Program-made: the position numbers and the translations under genes
Part shown: piece by piece, positions 1 to 12,000 of the stretch
How positions within the stretch are numbered: position 1 is the stretch's first letter
Layout of the letters: each line of letters opens with the position of its first letter
The notes under the pieces: generated by a model
What the model saw: only the letters and a program-made list of their open reading frames with translations
What the model was told of the DNA's origin: nothing
The model's database searches: none
Origin: Setaria digitata
Lineage: Eukaryota; Nematoda; Chromadorea; Rhabditida; Setariidae
DNA length: 64,000 nt
Direction: 5' to 3'
Assembly (NCBI GenBank): GCA_003640385.1
Contig: RCAB01000124.1
Location: 62,001 to 126,000 of the forward strand

Positions 1-629
1 CTTACTACCCACAATTTCATTCACACACTGTGAATATCCCATTTTTCTCAATCCTTCATACAGTGCCGTCATTTATGAAGTTTGCTACCCATAACCTATG
101 GGTTAAAAAGAAAAAGTACCATAGCAAATCAGCTTCGCTCAGCAGTTCTGAAATGGTACACTGTTCTGCCATTAACCACAACAGTTCTGTTTGATTGACA
201 GTTCTGAAATGGCGTCTGCGTAACTAGAACTTTCATTTGATAACCGACAGCATCCCTGAAACGAAAAGCAAGGGGTCATGAGTCACCGCTTAAATTATAA
301 ACTAAAGATTGCCTTTAACTGCACATCTTGAAATCCCACATTTCCAAGTTCGAAATAGAACTCCTTGATCTGAAAACGACGAAACCCCGTACACTATCAC
401 CTCAAAATAACGCCCATACTAAACGTATTGAACGAGGAACAACCAATAGCAAAATAGGTGTGTAAGGAGCACGACTTACTCCGGGTGTTAAAATTGGACG
501 TGATTGCGATGAAGTCATATACCTTTGGACCGCCATTTCTTGTAGCTTTCCGGATTTCTTTCCGGTTATATGCCGATTTCGTGTGAAATACTACATAGAT
601 TTTGAGGAACTGCAAATGTTGCTAGAAGA
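1..629. other. Upstream region, no gene seen
   Basis: I see no exon here that joins in phase to tafazzin and no other recognisable product. Short open frames on both strands lack splice support. It probably holds the tafazzin promoter. An acceptor-like AG at 624-625 lies four bases before the tafazzin ATG. Confidence 0.5.
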
Positions 630-2384
630 ATGGGCACATCACAAGGGTTCCAGTACCAGTGGCCATTCCCGAAGAATCCCAATACATTACATAGATTTGC
701 TTCAAAGATCATTCTCATCTCCGTCCTTTCAGCATGCAAACTTGTCTTCTCATTCAGTACGTTTCCATTTATGCATAAATGCTTGATGTCGTCATGAAAT
801 CAGTATTGATTCTGCAGAATTCAGCTAACGATCTTATCTGGTGTAGTATCATTATTGTGAGATGAACTGCACTCGTGATTCGTAACTCACTGGATATTCC
901 AACTGTTGTATTTCTCTCCTAGTAGTTTAATCTCATTGAAGACAAGTTTTCTTGGTGACTTTTTTCCAGATATGAATCGCTTATCTGTGGTTAACAAAAA
1001 TCGACTTATTTCTGCTCTAGAAAATAAGTCGAGGCCACTTATCACTGTATCAAATCACCGTAGCAACATGGATGATCCTTTAATTTGGTGTAAGTGTTTT
1101 ATTTATGGAAGGATTTGAAAATAGCAAATATTTTTTCAAGTTTCATCTCTGGTTTAAATTTTATTCTATTTAATCTTGGGGTAATCCCTATTAGTAGTGT
1201 TGTCGTTTTCAGGTCTCTTTACTTGGCGTGAATTCTTCTCTAACTTGTCGAGATTTCGATACACATTAGCTGCGCATAACATATGCTTTACCAAATCTTG
1301 GCATGCTAGGTTATTGCAACATTTTAGTTGTCTTCAGTTATGATTTTTTATCCGATGCTTAAGCATTTGTTTTAACTCTCCCGTAGTAGTCACCGCTAAA
1401 GGTATCAAATACGTTCAAAGTTGTGCGAGCCTTTTATTTTCTAGTCGAAGTATTGGGCAGAGTACGCCACGAAAAGACTTTTAAGACCAGTAGTTTTTCT
1501 GGACGGTGTATAACGAGGTTGCATGATTACTTTTCTAAATTTTTTGGGTTTTCAGGATTTCATGCAAAAATTCTATTTGCTTTTTTCTCAAATTTTCAGG
1601 TTCTTTTCGCTAGGTAAATGTGTACCCATTGTGCGTGGGGAAGGTGTCTACCAGAAAGGAGTTGATTTCTGTATCGAAAAACTTGCAGAAAATCAATGGA
1701 TTCATATTTTCCCAGAAGGTAAAGTAACACCTATTCCTATACGCATCAAATGGGGTGTAGCGCGTATGGTAAGTTGCAAATTTGTATTGTTGCTTTTTTG
1801 CCTTATATCAGGTAGTTGTTGTAACAGTCAGCAATAATAAGAATTTTTTTCCGCAAGAGCATAAATATTTGGCAAAATGATTTTATCGTTGAGATGCACA
1901 TGTTAACTTTCAGATTATGGAAAGTCCAAACCCTCCAATAGTCCTGCCTATATGGATACAGCAAATGGCAGAGGTCTGGCCACAGTCGAAACCGTATTAT
2001 CCTCGTGTAGGAAAGGTAATAAATATAATTTTGTTTACATCGCTTATGCAAATAATCTCTGTTATTGTGTTATTTTGTATGGGTATTGAATTGTTTTTTT
2101 TCTTTTCATTTCTGTCAAGTGTCACCTGATAGAAGTTTTGACACTGTTTTCTGCAAACATTTTTGTGCCTAATCACAACTGTGTGGTTAAAATCAGGGCA
2201 TCTTCGTCTAATACGTTGCATATTGCAGCATGTCACAGTAACAATAGGCGCTGAAGTGGATATGAAAGAACACATGTGGAGGTTCCGTGCCGGTTCGGAG
2301 ATAGAAAGGAGAAAAGCGCTTGCTGATTTTGTACAGGAAAAATTGTTTAACCTCGGTGCTCAAACTGATAACATTAAATTTTAG
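630..2384 (+). CDS. taz: Tafazzin, cardiolipin-remodelling acyltransferase
   Basis: Tafazzin is a mitochondrial phospholipid-lysophospholipid transacylase that remodels cardiolipin. Six exons (630-756, 970-1089, 1213-1309, 1600-1768, 1914-2015, 2229-2384) join in phase to a 256-aa protein, close to the 262 aa of the common human isoform. The N-terminus has the family WPFP motif followed by a hydrophobic segment. The catalytic HX4D box is NHRSNMDD, with His about residue 72 and Asp about 77. Further family blocks follow: [27 protein letters not shown] and HIFPEGK. The C-terminus carries a typical [12 protein letters not shown] helix. The ATG was chosen because it is the first Met in frame with WPFP and follows a CTAG acceptor by four bases, a likely trans-splice site. 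The exon 2 donor could be GTAAGT at 1090, as used here, or GTGTAA two bases earlier; only the first keeps phase. Confidence 0.95.
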
Positions 2385-4388
2385 TTGATTTGCGATGAAA
2401 TAATATGACAAGCTTTTAATGATCATTTCAAGCTCAGCTCAGTTTTTACTTTGTTCAGCTTTCTTTCGGATACCATGCATATGTTTTGGTATTCAGCAGT
2501 TAATTTATCAGTAGTATGTGTGAAGAATGGTAATCAAAGCACTTTATACTTAATAAGGACAGTATGGTATAGTGTTGAAAATGTCGTCTTATATTTCAGT
2601 AAGCATGATATGTAGTTTCAAAGTGTTTCAACCAATGTTGAAAGTTACGCGATGCATTAGCATCCTTCCGACATAGTTTTGAAAAAATATATGTGTCGCG
2701 GTTTGTTGAAAGGAGTAACTCAGATTTTGAAATATGATTAGTTTAAGGCCAAAATGATGTGGACTGGTACTGGGGAAAAAAATTCAAGATTATAGAGAAG
2801 CGGAATTGTTATTGAAAAACAGAAGTTTATTTTGTGGCTAAAGTGAAAAATGTGCATTATCGGAAGGTTTTTTGTTTATTTATTATTTGTACAAATGATA
2901 AATTTCTCTCATAAGTGTTTGTTATAAAAAGTAGGCCCTGTCGATAATGTCTGTGAGGAATGATAACTGAAGAAACCATAGCACTTTATACTGTCTCCTT
3001 AGTGAAGGATAGTATGGCACATTGTTGGAAATGTTCTTTTATATTTTAGTAAGTTATGATATGTATGCGAGATTGCTGAGAAGTCCAATACAGGGCTGTC
3101 AGACCAGTTGAAAAATTACTATGTAACGTTCCAGTGGTTATCTTGTAAAGAGTGAATACTCCGTATGTTAGTATGAGTTGGAGAAAAGTAGGGAGTTGAT
3201 TTTGTTTTTGCTGATATTCAAGTACCACCACTTGCGATTTTTTTTTAAACATGTTACGTAATCATGAATGCGTTATTCTTGGGAATGGATCCTATACACA
3301 AAATGTAATTCAAGAAGTCCGAAACTGCTAACATGCAGGAAATATTGTAGAGCAACGATTGTTGAAACATGTCAGTGTGTGAAGGAAGTGAGTGCTTCGT
3401 ACAACTCGGCATCACTCGTTCGTGATGCACTTTGATTTCTGAAAATCTCCACACGTCAAAAAATAATAATTTACAAATCATGTCGGCTGTGCTAAAACAC
3501 GGTTTGGTCTTTTTTTAAATTTTTTCTTTATTTCCATTTTTTTTTTCTTTTTTTGTATTTAGTTTTTGAAAGAAGGGATAAGCATTATGGTGTAATAACA
3601 TGGCTTGTTTTACAAAATCGTATTTTGCCCAAAAATTCAATTCATAATTTAATAAAAATTTTTATAAAATGATAGGGGATAATTATTCTAAATTGAAATA
3701 TTATCAGATATGTTCCCTGAGAATTATGGAAAAATAAACCGAATTGTTAATGCTGTTTTCCGATTTTCATAAGGGAAACGCGCGGAACTGAGTGACTGGA
3801 CAGTGTTGACCAATATATCGGAATTTTTCCACTTGAACTTGGAATATTGTAATGCGGGAAACGAACAAGGAAAATACTGTTTTCTCTTCTTGAATGAAAA
3901 AAAAAAAAAAAGCCTTTATTGGGAAATTTGTCCATCTCATTGCTTCATGTGAAGCAACACCATTCATTGTACAAGTGATAAAGGATTGGATTTGAATCAG
4001 TATATTATTTTCAAAATAAGCAGTTTGTATGGAATATATAAAGATTGAGTACGACATAGAAAATGATAACATAGCAGGTTGAAGTGCGGAACGAGACTTA
4101 TAGTGCGCTGTTGTGATGAGTATATGTGCATGTCCCTCTTCTGAGGCATATATCTATCTATCAGGTGTCAGTTGTTTGTTAGAAATTAGAAAGTTCTGAG
4201 TGTTTGCAGTTTTCAGTGAATAATGGAGGGCAAGGAGTCTAGTTGATCCATCCAACTGACACCCAGACGTAAGAAATAAGCAGGGAAGGAAGCTGCAAAC
4301 AGTTACGGCATCCAGAACTCATCCTGTGTGTGTTTCTGTGCGTGCCTGTGTTTTGTGAAGGAATTCGAAGAGCTGCAAAAATTGAACG
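2385..4388. other. Intergenic, with a diverged direct repeat
   Basis: This holds the 3' flank of tafazzin and the upstream region of the small ORF at 4389. Two related stretches, roughly 2510-2610 and 2945-3065, share several blocks in the same order (see the repeat entry). Poly-T and poly-A runs occur near 3530-3550 and 3897-3911. The short open frames here lack coherent splice structure and I do not call them genes. Confidence 0.5.
2510..3065 (+). repeat. Two diverged direct-repeat copies
   Basis: Copy 1 (about 2510-2610) and copy 2 (about 2945-3065) share, in the same order, a gaatg-ataa block, AGCACTTTATACT, a GGA-AGTATGG block, TTG-AAATGT, and TTATATTT-AGTAAG followed by ATGATATG. Insertions of a few bases separate the blocks. 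This looks like an old local duplication or two copies of a dispersed non-coding repeat. I see no terminal inverted repeats or coding capacity. Confidence 0.55.
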
Positions 4389-4559
4389 ATGGCGCCTCCA
4401 GCATCTCGTAAGCAGAGCATTGTTGAGGTTGCCGAAAAAACTTTTGATAAGAATACTCTTATTCTTATTGTTAATCTGCTTATTCTTGTTGTACTCACCA
4501 GCTTACTTTATATGGTGGCAACTTCCGCAATGGCTTCATCCAGAAGAGATGAACATTAG
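4389..4559 (+). CDS. Possible 56-aa single-TM micropeptide
   Basis: An ATG-started frame (good context, AACGATGG) encodes 56 aa. It has a polar N-terminus with basic and acidic residues, one strongly hydrophobic segment (about residues 22-47) and a short basic tail ending SRRDEH. The stop lies five bases before a good donor (GTAAGT at 4565), so the intron would fall just after the stop. An alternative frame over the same bases also encodes a hydrophobic stretch and splices in phase to 6487-6620, but it has no ATG upstream. I do not recognise the product. The call rests on ORF architecture only. Confidence 0.35.
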   Translation: MAPPASRKQSIVEVAEKTFDKNTLILIVNLLILVVLTSLLYMVATSAMASSRRDEH

Positions 4560-6486
4560 AACCGGTAAGTAATTTAGCTTTTGATTTTAGCTGTTATGTT
4601 TTTTTCTTTGTCTCAGAATTTGACTTTCATTCGAATTTTCGACCATTTGCTTATGATTGGAATGATAATCTATATTACATAGCACCCACTTTTTATACTT
4701 ACTTGATAGTTTTAGAACTGATAGTCTGCCATCAAGATCTGCCGAACATTCTCATAAATGAACTGCAGGAAAAAGACTTGCACATTTCACTTCTCTGTTC
4801 TACTTTTCCTCCATAAAAATTAAAAAAAAAAAATAGTGCCTTATGATTAGATGCCTTCTTAAATTACAAAAACACTATTGCTGTTGGATTTTTAACTATA
4901 CCCTTAGTTGAAGCCATCGACAATGATAATTAGCGAATACTTCAAAGAAATAGTTCAATAATTTTTATTATTTCAAAAGCAAAGGAATCTTTCAAAACCT
5001 TTGAGGAATTTAGAAATTATTTTGAAGTGTTGTTATTAAGCTCTTCACCAGGGTTATCCTTTGAGGTCTTCATGTATTACGTAAACTTAAACGTCTAACA
5101 AGTCCCTGTAAACATAAGGACTGTTGCTAAATTTTTTTTAAATGCTAATATTCTGATGTTTGAAATCATTGAAACTTAGTGCCAGGATAGTCAGTTTTTG
5201 ATAATAGCGATATAGCTTTAACTAAAAGAACTCAGTTAAGTTTTGGATCCACAAGTGAACAAAATCAGAAGCAGTGTCACACATGATGAATGTGTTTAAT
5301 GTTAATTGACCGAAATTATTCTTCGAGGGTAGCTCCTTATTAGAACTTCAAATATAAATTTCTTTCTTTCTGCTCATCAAACTAAGAAATTAATCCTTAA
5401 ATAATTTGGATTAACCTCCCTTATGGGACTACAGTCACTTTTATTTCAGCGTCCATTTGAATTCTTTCGTAGTTTGCTTGAAGTTCCAGCTATATTTTTA
5501 GTCAGGCTAAATTTGGCAGAGTCTTAATTCCAAACCATGACTCTTTCTCCGTCCTACCTAATTAAACTATTTTTTATGGTAATCCTGAAATTGATGGTGA
5601 ACTTTTAAGTAAGTAAGTTTAGGTGTTTCTGTCAACAATCATAAAATATCTTCGCAATTCAGTGGATTTAGCAAAACCTGGATTCTAAATTATCATTAGT
5701 GTAAACTGCTCTGTTTATCCATTAACATCTGACAATGGCAGGTAGGAAGAAATAGTCTTTTAATAATGGCTTTTTAAACAATTTTACCACTAGTTCAGTT
5801 AAGATTTGGTCCGGAAAGCAAAAAGATTTTTATTAATAAAAGATTCAGTTTTGTTTTCTCAATGAAAGGTGAATAGGGGCAAAAACCACTTCATGCAACT
5901 ATTGTACATAGCTGGTCCGGAAAGCGATGAAAAATTTTTCATCAACAGTGCACTGATTATGCCCGACTTGTCTCGTCGGAAATTTTGATGAATGTTTACA
6001 GTGTTGAAGTTAGGAATGTCCTAACATTTTACATTGTGAAAATTGTCTACATATTTCCGGTCTTTATACTGAATATCTTAGAAACAGAAGTAGAGAATGA
6101 CAGTAAGAGAAAGTAGAGGTGGGTGGCTGCCCAGAGAAGAACTTAACCCATATAATAGGACAGTTAGAAATAAGAAATGACAAAAAAAAAAAAAGTGACA
6201 AGATCTCTGAATTTTAATTCTTGATGCGGTTTTTTAAAATTTCCATTCTTTACGGATCTCCACAAAAGGTCGATCAGACCCGTTGCTGTTACACATTTTC
6301 GTCAAAAAAAAAAAAGCGTTGTGACGTTCTTGCTATTAAAAAGCTTCAAGTTTATCATAACAGATGAAATTCGCATCTGTTATCCCGTACTCGCACTTTC
6401 ATTACTCCATCACGATTCCTTAAAACATATTAGACCCTGCCTCTATTCTTATATATCCGTCCATTCATGCTCAGTAATTATTACAG
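4560..6486 (+). other. Likely intron or intergenic, no gene seen
   Basis: The stretch runs between the donor at 4565 and a plausible acceptor at 6485-6486 (TTACAG). It is AT-rich with many short stops and homopolymers (A runs at 4824, 6183 and 6306). Two related segments near 5806-5840 and 5911-5945, each with a GGTCCGGAAAGC core, suggest a small diverged repeat. No coding region was recognised. Confidence 0.45.
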
Positions 6487-6620
6487 TCAGCTCTGATGAT
6501 GAATATGAAATGTACATAATGACAACAAATATGAAGGCTGTACTTCATGCAAAGACATATGAGATTTTGAAGCCATCATCATCAGATGAAAAAATCTTAG
6601 ATGAAGCAAAAAAAGAGTAA
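6487..6620 (+). CDS. Possible terminal exon, unknown gene
   Basis: An open segment after a good acceptor (TTATTACAG) encodes 43 aa after a split codon. It is Ser/Asp/Glu/Lys-rich (starts SSDDEYEMY, ends DEAKKE) and stops at 6620. It joins in phase to the donor at 4565, but only in the frame that lacks an ATG, so it may be a 3'-UTR exon of the 4389 ORF or the last exon of a gene whose start lies upstream. No homology was recognised. Confidence 0.3.
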
Positions 6621-6732
6621 AATATTTGATCAGCATGTTGCGCCAAATTTTGAAAGTCAAATTTTTTATAACAGTGTGAATAAAGAAGTCAATGAAAATC
6701 ATTTTAGGATATGACACACTAGTGTTCATATT

Positions 6733-8622
6733 CTACAAACTTCGATGAGACATTTGCAAAAAATGGAAACAGTCTAACTTCGTAGCGCTTCCACATGCTC
6801 CGCAATATGGTTCGGCATGAAAACATACATAGCAGCAAATATGTCCACAGGTATCACTCTTCACTGGTATCACTACTCGTTGTTCACATCGTGTGCATAA
6901 TATACCCGTTAAATCAGCGTGTTCCTCATTTTTTTTATATCTTGTCAACTTCCAAAAATACTTCCTGAACGAAATCAAAAGAATCAGCAGATCTCGAAAT
7001 GTGCACCATATGAGTTTTCGATTGATCGCTCCAAAATCTAGCAGGCCTAAATTAAATGAGAATTTCAGCAAGAAAATTTTTCTCATTTCACAGGTAAATT
7101 TCATAATTAGACAACTGTCAAACATCTAAACGGTACCTCCTAAATATGTAATCTTTGTCCACCGACTTCCAAGCCACTTTCCCACAGAATAGTACTTCAA
7201 ATGTTCTAATCTAAATCTCAGATAGCTTTTGTTCTGGAAAGTATTTCTTTGAACCATTCTATCTTTAACTTTAATCTAGCCTCCCTTCACTCTTGTCTAC
7301 ACCCTTTTCCTGTTTATTCACTTAGGATATGATGTCTAAGTACTGTAAACGGATATATTCATTTCTTCGATGTATTTATAGTTGGAATTGCTAACCATAA
7401 CCAAAAAAAGAGCCTAGTTTCTCCCACTTCATGTTCATGTTATAAGCGCTTGCCCAAATGAAAATCTCATAATGAAATGAAATTCAGTGCACGTCAGAAC
7501 CAGACACTGAATAATTTTGAATTTCGGGAATTTCCATATCGTGTATTTCATTTCCACGTAGAACTTCCACTGTTTTATATAAATTTTAATGAATACATCG
7601 ATAAGTGAGATAAATTTAATTAATTTCAGAATTTCTTATTAATGTGAATTTTTTATATTATGTAAAGCTAATTAAAACGCCTTTCTAGCTCGCATATTTA
7701 TTTTTAATCCTATATTAATCAAGTTCTTGCGATAAGTTGAATAGGTAATTTTAGTTGTAGTTATTCTAATATTTATGCAGTAGAACAATAAATGTGATGC
7801 CAAGTATTTATCTTGTTGTTTATATGCGCTTCTTGTTCCAAAAAACTTAACACTAAGGGGAAAATAAACATCTTTTTTGTTGTCTTTAGGAATAATAGTG
7901 TCAGTTGATACATCATGACTATTTGAAAGTCAAAAATTATTTCATTTCCACTGTCAAAAAATTTTAGTAGATTGGTAGATAACGCTGTACCCATTGTCCT
8001 CCTCGGTTCCACTTTCATGCCTGTAATTCTTTCCGTAAGGTTTTGATAACCGCCCCAGCGATAAAAGTGAAGAAGCTGTAGAAAATTTGCCAAGCGACAA
8101 ATGGCAGCTACTTTATGTATCCATTTAGTATCGTGAGTAGACGCAGAAAGCAAACGATTCTGAATGTAAGGTGCCAGAATCGAGAACACAAAATGAAGAA
8201 TTGATTGCCATTTTGATAAATGAACCAAGTTGTACCCTGGTGAAGACTCACATAAATACCAATGAATTCTTAGGTTAGGGAATCACAAAAACTTAAATGG
8301 ATTTGAGAATTTCTGAATATTCATTAACAGCCTCACAACCGAAACATATTTCTGATGAATTTTGGTAATAGGAATGATTTAACACTGACAATAATTTAGC
8401 ACGAAAGAAAAACTCACCATTCCTTAGCCGCTTGGACCATACTACGGAACCAATGATTAAGAGGATTTCATCCTGGATGCTTTCCAGCTTACTAGAAAGC
8501 GGGACAGGAAATTTACTTTTCCATTCCTTAAAGCTGCTTTCAACAACTTGATACATCGCCCGGTTTGCCTTGTGATGATCAAGACTAGCGACCCTTGTAG
8601 TAGTGACATGCATGAGCGCCAT
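6733..8622 (-). CDS. pex2: PEX2, peroxisomal RING E3 ligase
   Basis: PEX2 is a RING ubiquitin ligase of the peroxisomal membrane that, with PEX10 and PEX12, ubiquitinates the import receptor PEX5. Three exons (8622-8418, 8236-7991, 7046-6733) join in phase to 254 aa (human 305). The N-terminus (RVASLDHHKANRAMYQ) aligns with human RISQLDALELNKALEQ. The middle has the PEX2 signature YQNLTERITGMK. The C-terminal RING at about residues 201-234 shows CTRC, CGHICCYVC and CGAC, giving the full set of zinc ligands. Hydrophobic stretches before the RING fit membrane insertion. The Met at 8622 was chosen because it starts the conserved N-terminus and an acceptor-like AG lies seven bases upstream. SPF45 lies about 790 bp upstream on the same strand. 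Confidence 0.92.
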
Positions 8623-9411
8623 TGAACAGCTGCTGTCGCATCGACACTGAATAATTTCCAACTTCCCTAAATATGGAAAAATTCCGAAATCCCAGCCACC
8701 CAACTACCGTATCTTTTAAATTTGAATCAAATCATTGTTACGAACGACGATTAAAAATCACTAGAGCTCGAAAATCTGACTGCATGCAAACATCTCACCG
8801 AAAACTTTCAATGGCAAAGAATAAAACATCTGCAAAAAAAAAAAAAAAAAATGTTTTTAATTAAAAAAGGAATGTAAGATCACAACGAACACCGAACAAC
8901 TCGGCAACAAAACTCGTGTCGCTTCCCAACTATAAATTAATATTAGATATTTGAAAAAAATTCAGAAACTTGAAAAAATAAATTCAAATACGAGACTCGA
9001 GAATCGGTTCAGAATCGACTGACTAGTCCTACAATATATAAGAAAAGTATTATCCAAAGAAATTTATACATAAATTATCTTCTTATTCATACGCACCATA
9101 AGAAAAATTTCATATACAACACAATGTTACAACAATACAACGCTTAACCGGGAGTCGGTTTACTTGGGCGTCTGCGAAATTCTTTCGCCAAAATTACAGC
9201 TTCTTAAAAAAAAAAAAAAAAAAAACAGTTACTTTGGAAAACCACAACCCTGAACCAAAAATTACGTGGTTTTAAGCAAAGTAAAGGAAGCTGTAACCTT
9301 ACTTTAAATTATTAAAATTTGCACAATCTACATGCAACATAATATGGGCTTTAAAAAAAAAATAATAATAATAAGGAATTTGAACAACAGTAGATTTTCA
9401 GTGTAAACATT
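8623..9411. other. Spacer between SPF45 and PEX2
   Basis: This is the non-coding gap between two minus-strand genes, with long A runs at about 8833-8850 and 9206-9224. I see no gene. The same-strand order could allow co-transcription, but the spacing is larger than in classic C. elegans operons. Confidence 0.45.
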
Positions 9412-12000
9412 TCATCGATCAAACTGATTAGCATTGTAAGCTTCTAGATCATAAAAAGAGGCCTTAATAGAGCGACCACCAAAAAATCGCCCGTTCAAAT
9501 CAACGAATGCTTTTATAGCTTGACCTACGTTGGTAAATTCGATAAATATGCGAACAGCTTCATCATCACTGGCTTGAAGCAGCTGAAAATCAGGATGTAA
9601 CTTAGGTTAAATAAATTCTGTATCTTTTGTATTTACTTCTGCTATTTATCTCTCCAAAGAGAAGGAATTTTTTACATTGTTTCTCAATGTATATTACAGT
9701 ATTAGATAATGTAAAACAATGCCAATTCCAAATCATCTTTAATCATACGACATGAGGGAATCAAGAAAGAAAAACTCAAGTATTAACTGTTCAGACTTCA
9801 CAAATGAACTTTCAAGTCAGGAAGTAAAATTTATTGCAGAGATAACTGCTCGGTAGCAAATAATATTAGCTATAGCTATATTTTCTGCAGAAAACTACTG
9901 GGTAACAGATAATATCAGCTATACCCGCAAAATGTAACAATAAAAAGGTTTTTTTATTGGAGGAAATTCTTTTTTTTAAATAAAAACATACCCTGAAAAT
10001 CACAACTTTATTGACCTGCCCATACTTCTTCATCTCGTCTTTTACTTCCGGCTCTAACTGATCATCAATTTCATCTGGACTGACCATGTTCTAGATAACT
10101 TTAATAATGAAACTAGAAATGTCAATTTTGCACTGAATAGAATTCAGAAATGGACAAGGAAAATAACGAAATACAACGAACTATTTTTCCAGCCCTATCT
10201 CAGTTTACAACACTTCAACAATTCCTTTGAGAGATGTATAGGAATAAAAATCGACAAATAATTTAGAAAAAGGAACAATGGAATTTACACTCTTCGGTCA
10301 CTCAGAAAATTTTGCGCCACATACCCGCAACAAGAGAATGCGTGATGATTGTTTCAAAGCCTCAGTCATGTTCACGACTTGTGTTGCATTCATGCTTGAT
10401 AATCCTGGTGGAGGTGAATTGGATGCTTCGGCTACAACGAATTTAAGAAAGCAAAGTCAGTTGATTCGAACACACTGTACAAAAGACGATTTAAAACAAA
10501 CCTCGTGCATTTAGCTCGTGCTCATTTACTATCACTCCTGAATTCTTCCCTAACCTCTCAACTTTTAAAGCCGTGCTCATCCCTTGTCCAGATCGTCCCA
10601 AACCTGCACCCTCCTAAAAAGAAAGAGGTTTACGAATTATTAACAGACAATGCGAACATATGCAGTAACTGAATAATATTAATGTATTTTTGACTGGTAA
10701 ATATAATTATAGAAATCAAGGTACAGAAACACTAAAAATCGCTAAACTTCTAAACTAATACAGCTAACATTTTACGTGCAAAAACCGCTAGTAGCTCGAC
10801 CAATTTATACATTACACTTCAGTTTACGCTTGGAATACCGGAAAAACAACCATGTGAATTTAATTTTGCCGAAATCATTTATGAAATATTTGAATTTGTG
10901 AGATGAAGGTAAATAAAATTTTCTGTACCTTGTATCCAAACTTTGACATAATGTTAGCAGCAACGCCCAGTCCTTTTCCTGCACCAAATGACGGGATAAA
11001 AGAAGGCGGGGGCATTTCAGAAGCACTATTTCCAGCATCCTGTGTTGTCGGTGGCTCAACTTTACTGTCTTCTTCCATGAGAATTTTGGGAGGCGCAATT
11101 GCTGCACCGGCTGTACGTTTTGCAATTTCTTCCTGATGTTCCCTGAAGCATGGACATTCAGAGATTTTTGGAAATGAATTCGTATTTTTCATCTTTTAGG
11201 TGAAAAAAAAAAGCATGGTGCAAGAGCATAAAGCACACCTGTTTAATCTTTCGGCAATTTCTTTTGCAATTTTCTCCTTCGCTTTTCTCTCATCCATTTT
11301 TTGCTTATGTTTGGCATAATCGGTAGGGGCTGTAGGGTTATATTCATCTTCAACCAAAATTTCACCAAAAAGGAACACCTAAGAACATATGGAACTGAGT
11401 AACGATTTATTGTAAAATAGAAATTTTTTGGCAATAATAATGTCATCTTAGTTATGTGAGCTCGCTAGAACATACCTTATCTTCTTTCAATGCTTTCGGT
11501 ATGAACGAAAGCGGTGGTCCATCACCGAGAGGCATTGCTTTGTGAGGCCGTAAGAAAGTTGTTTTTGAGGAGCGACTTTTTGCCGATAAATCAACGACAG
11601 GTGTAACTACACTTCGCTAAAGAAAAAATAGAGTAATCGTTAGAGAGATATTAAGTGTTCAGTTGATATAACCATCCGCATAATATCACAGAAAAACGAC
11701 ACACAAACCTGCTGCGCCAACTGTGTCTTTTTGATATGTATCTGTGACTGGAGAAGCCGCAGTGCAGACGGAAGACCTGAAATTTTAACGAATGAACTAA
11801 CGCAGAAATAACTATAGGTCATATAGATATGACAAAGTAAGACATTTGAAAAAGCCATTTTATAAAACCTAAAGATATATGCAGTCATTATCTACTACAA
11901 ACAACCAAAAATAAGAAAAAAAAAAACCTTTTTTAGTTGAACGGTCATCATCTCCCTTCTCATGAACTGGATCTTCGCCAAATATGTCGTAAAGAGACAT
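9412..12000 (-). CDS. rbm17: SPF45/RBM17 splicing factor
   Basis: SPF45 is a nuclear alternative-splicing factor with a G-patch and a C-terminal UHM that binds ULM peptides of SF1, U2AF65 and SF3b155. Nine exons join in phase: 12000-11928, 11776-11709, 11616-11476, 11378-11239, 11142-10929, 10613-10502, 10431-10325, 10090-9992 and 9582-9412. They give 374 aa (human 401). It starts MSLYDIFG like the human MSLYDDLG, then has LRLLQSQIHIKK, an acidic DEYNPTAPTDY segment and a Lys/Glu-rich helix. The G-patch (GKGLG...GYKEGAGLGRSGQGMS) spans about residues 195-225. The UHM (LLLRNMVSP... to FYDLEAYN) covers about 282-374 and keeps the R-x-F loop as GRFFGG. A TTAG acceptor-like site sits one base before the ATG. 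Confidence 0.95.

Noticed and set aside
4330..4572. Plus-strand hydrophobic frame over the 4389 ORF
   Set aside because: It begins at GTG; reading back to the upstream stop near 4270 gives no ATG. I kept it only as an alternative to the 4389 ORF.
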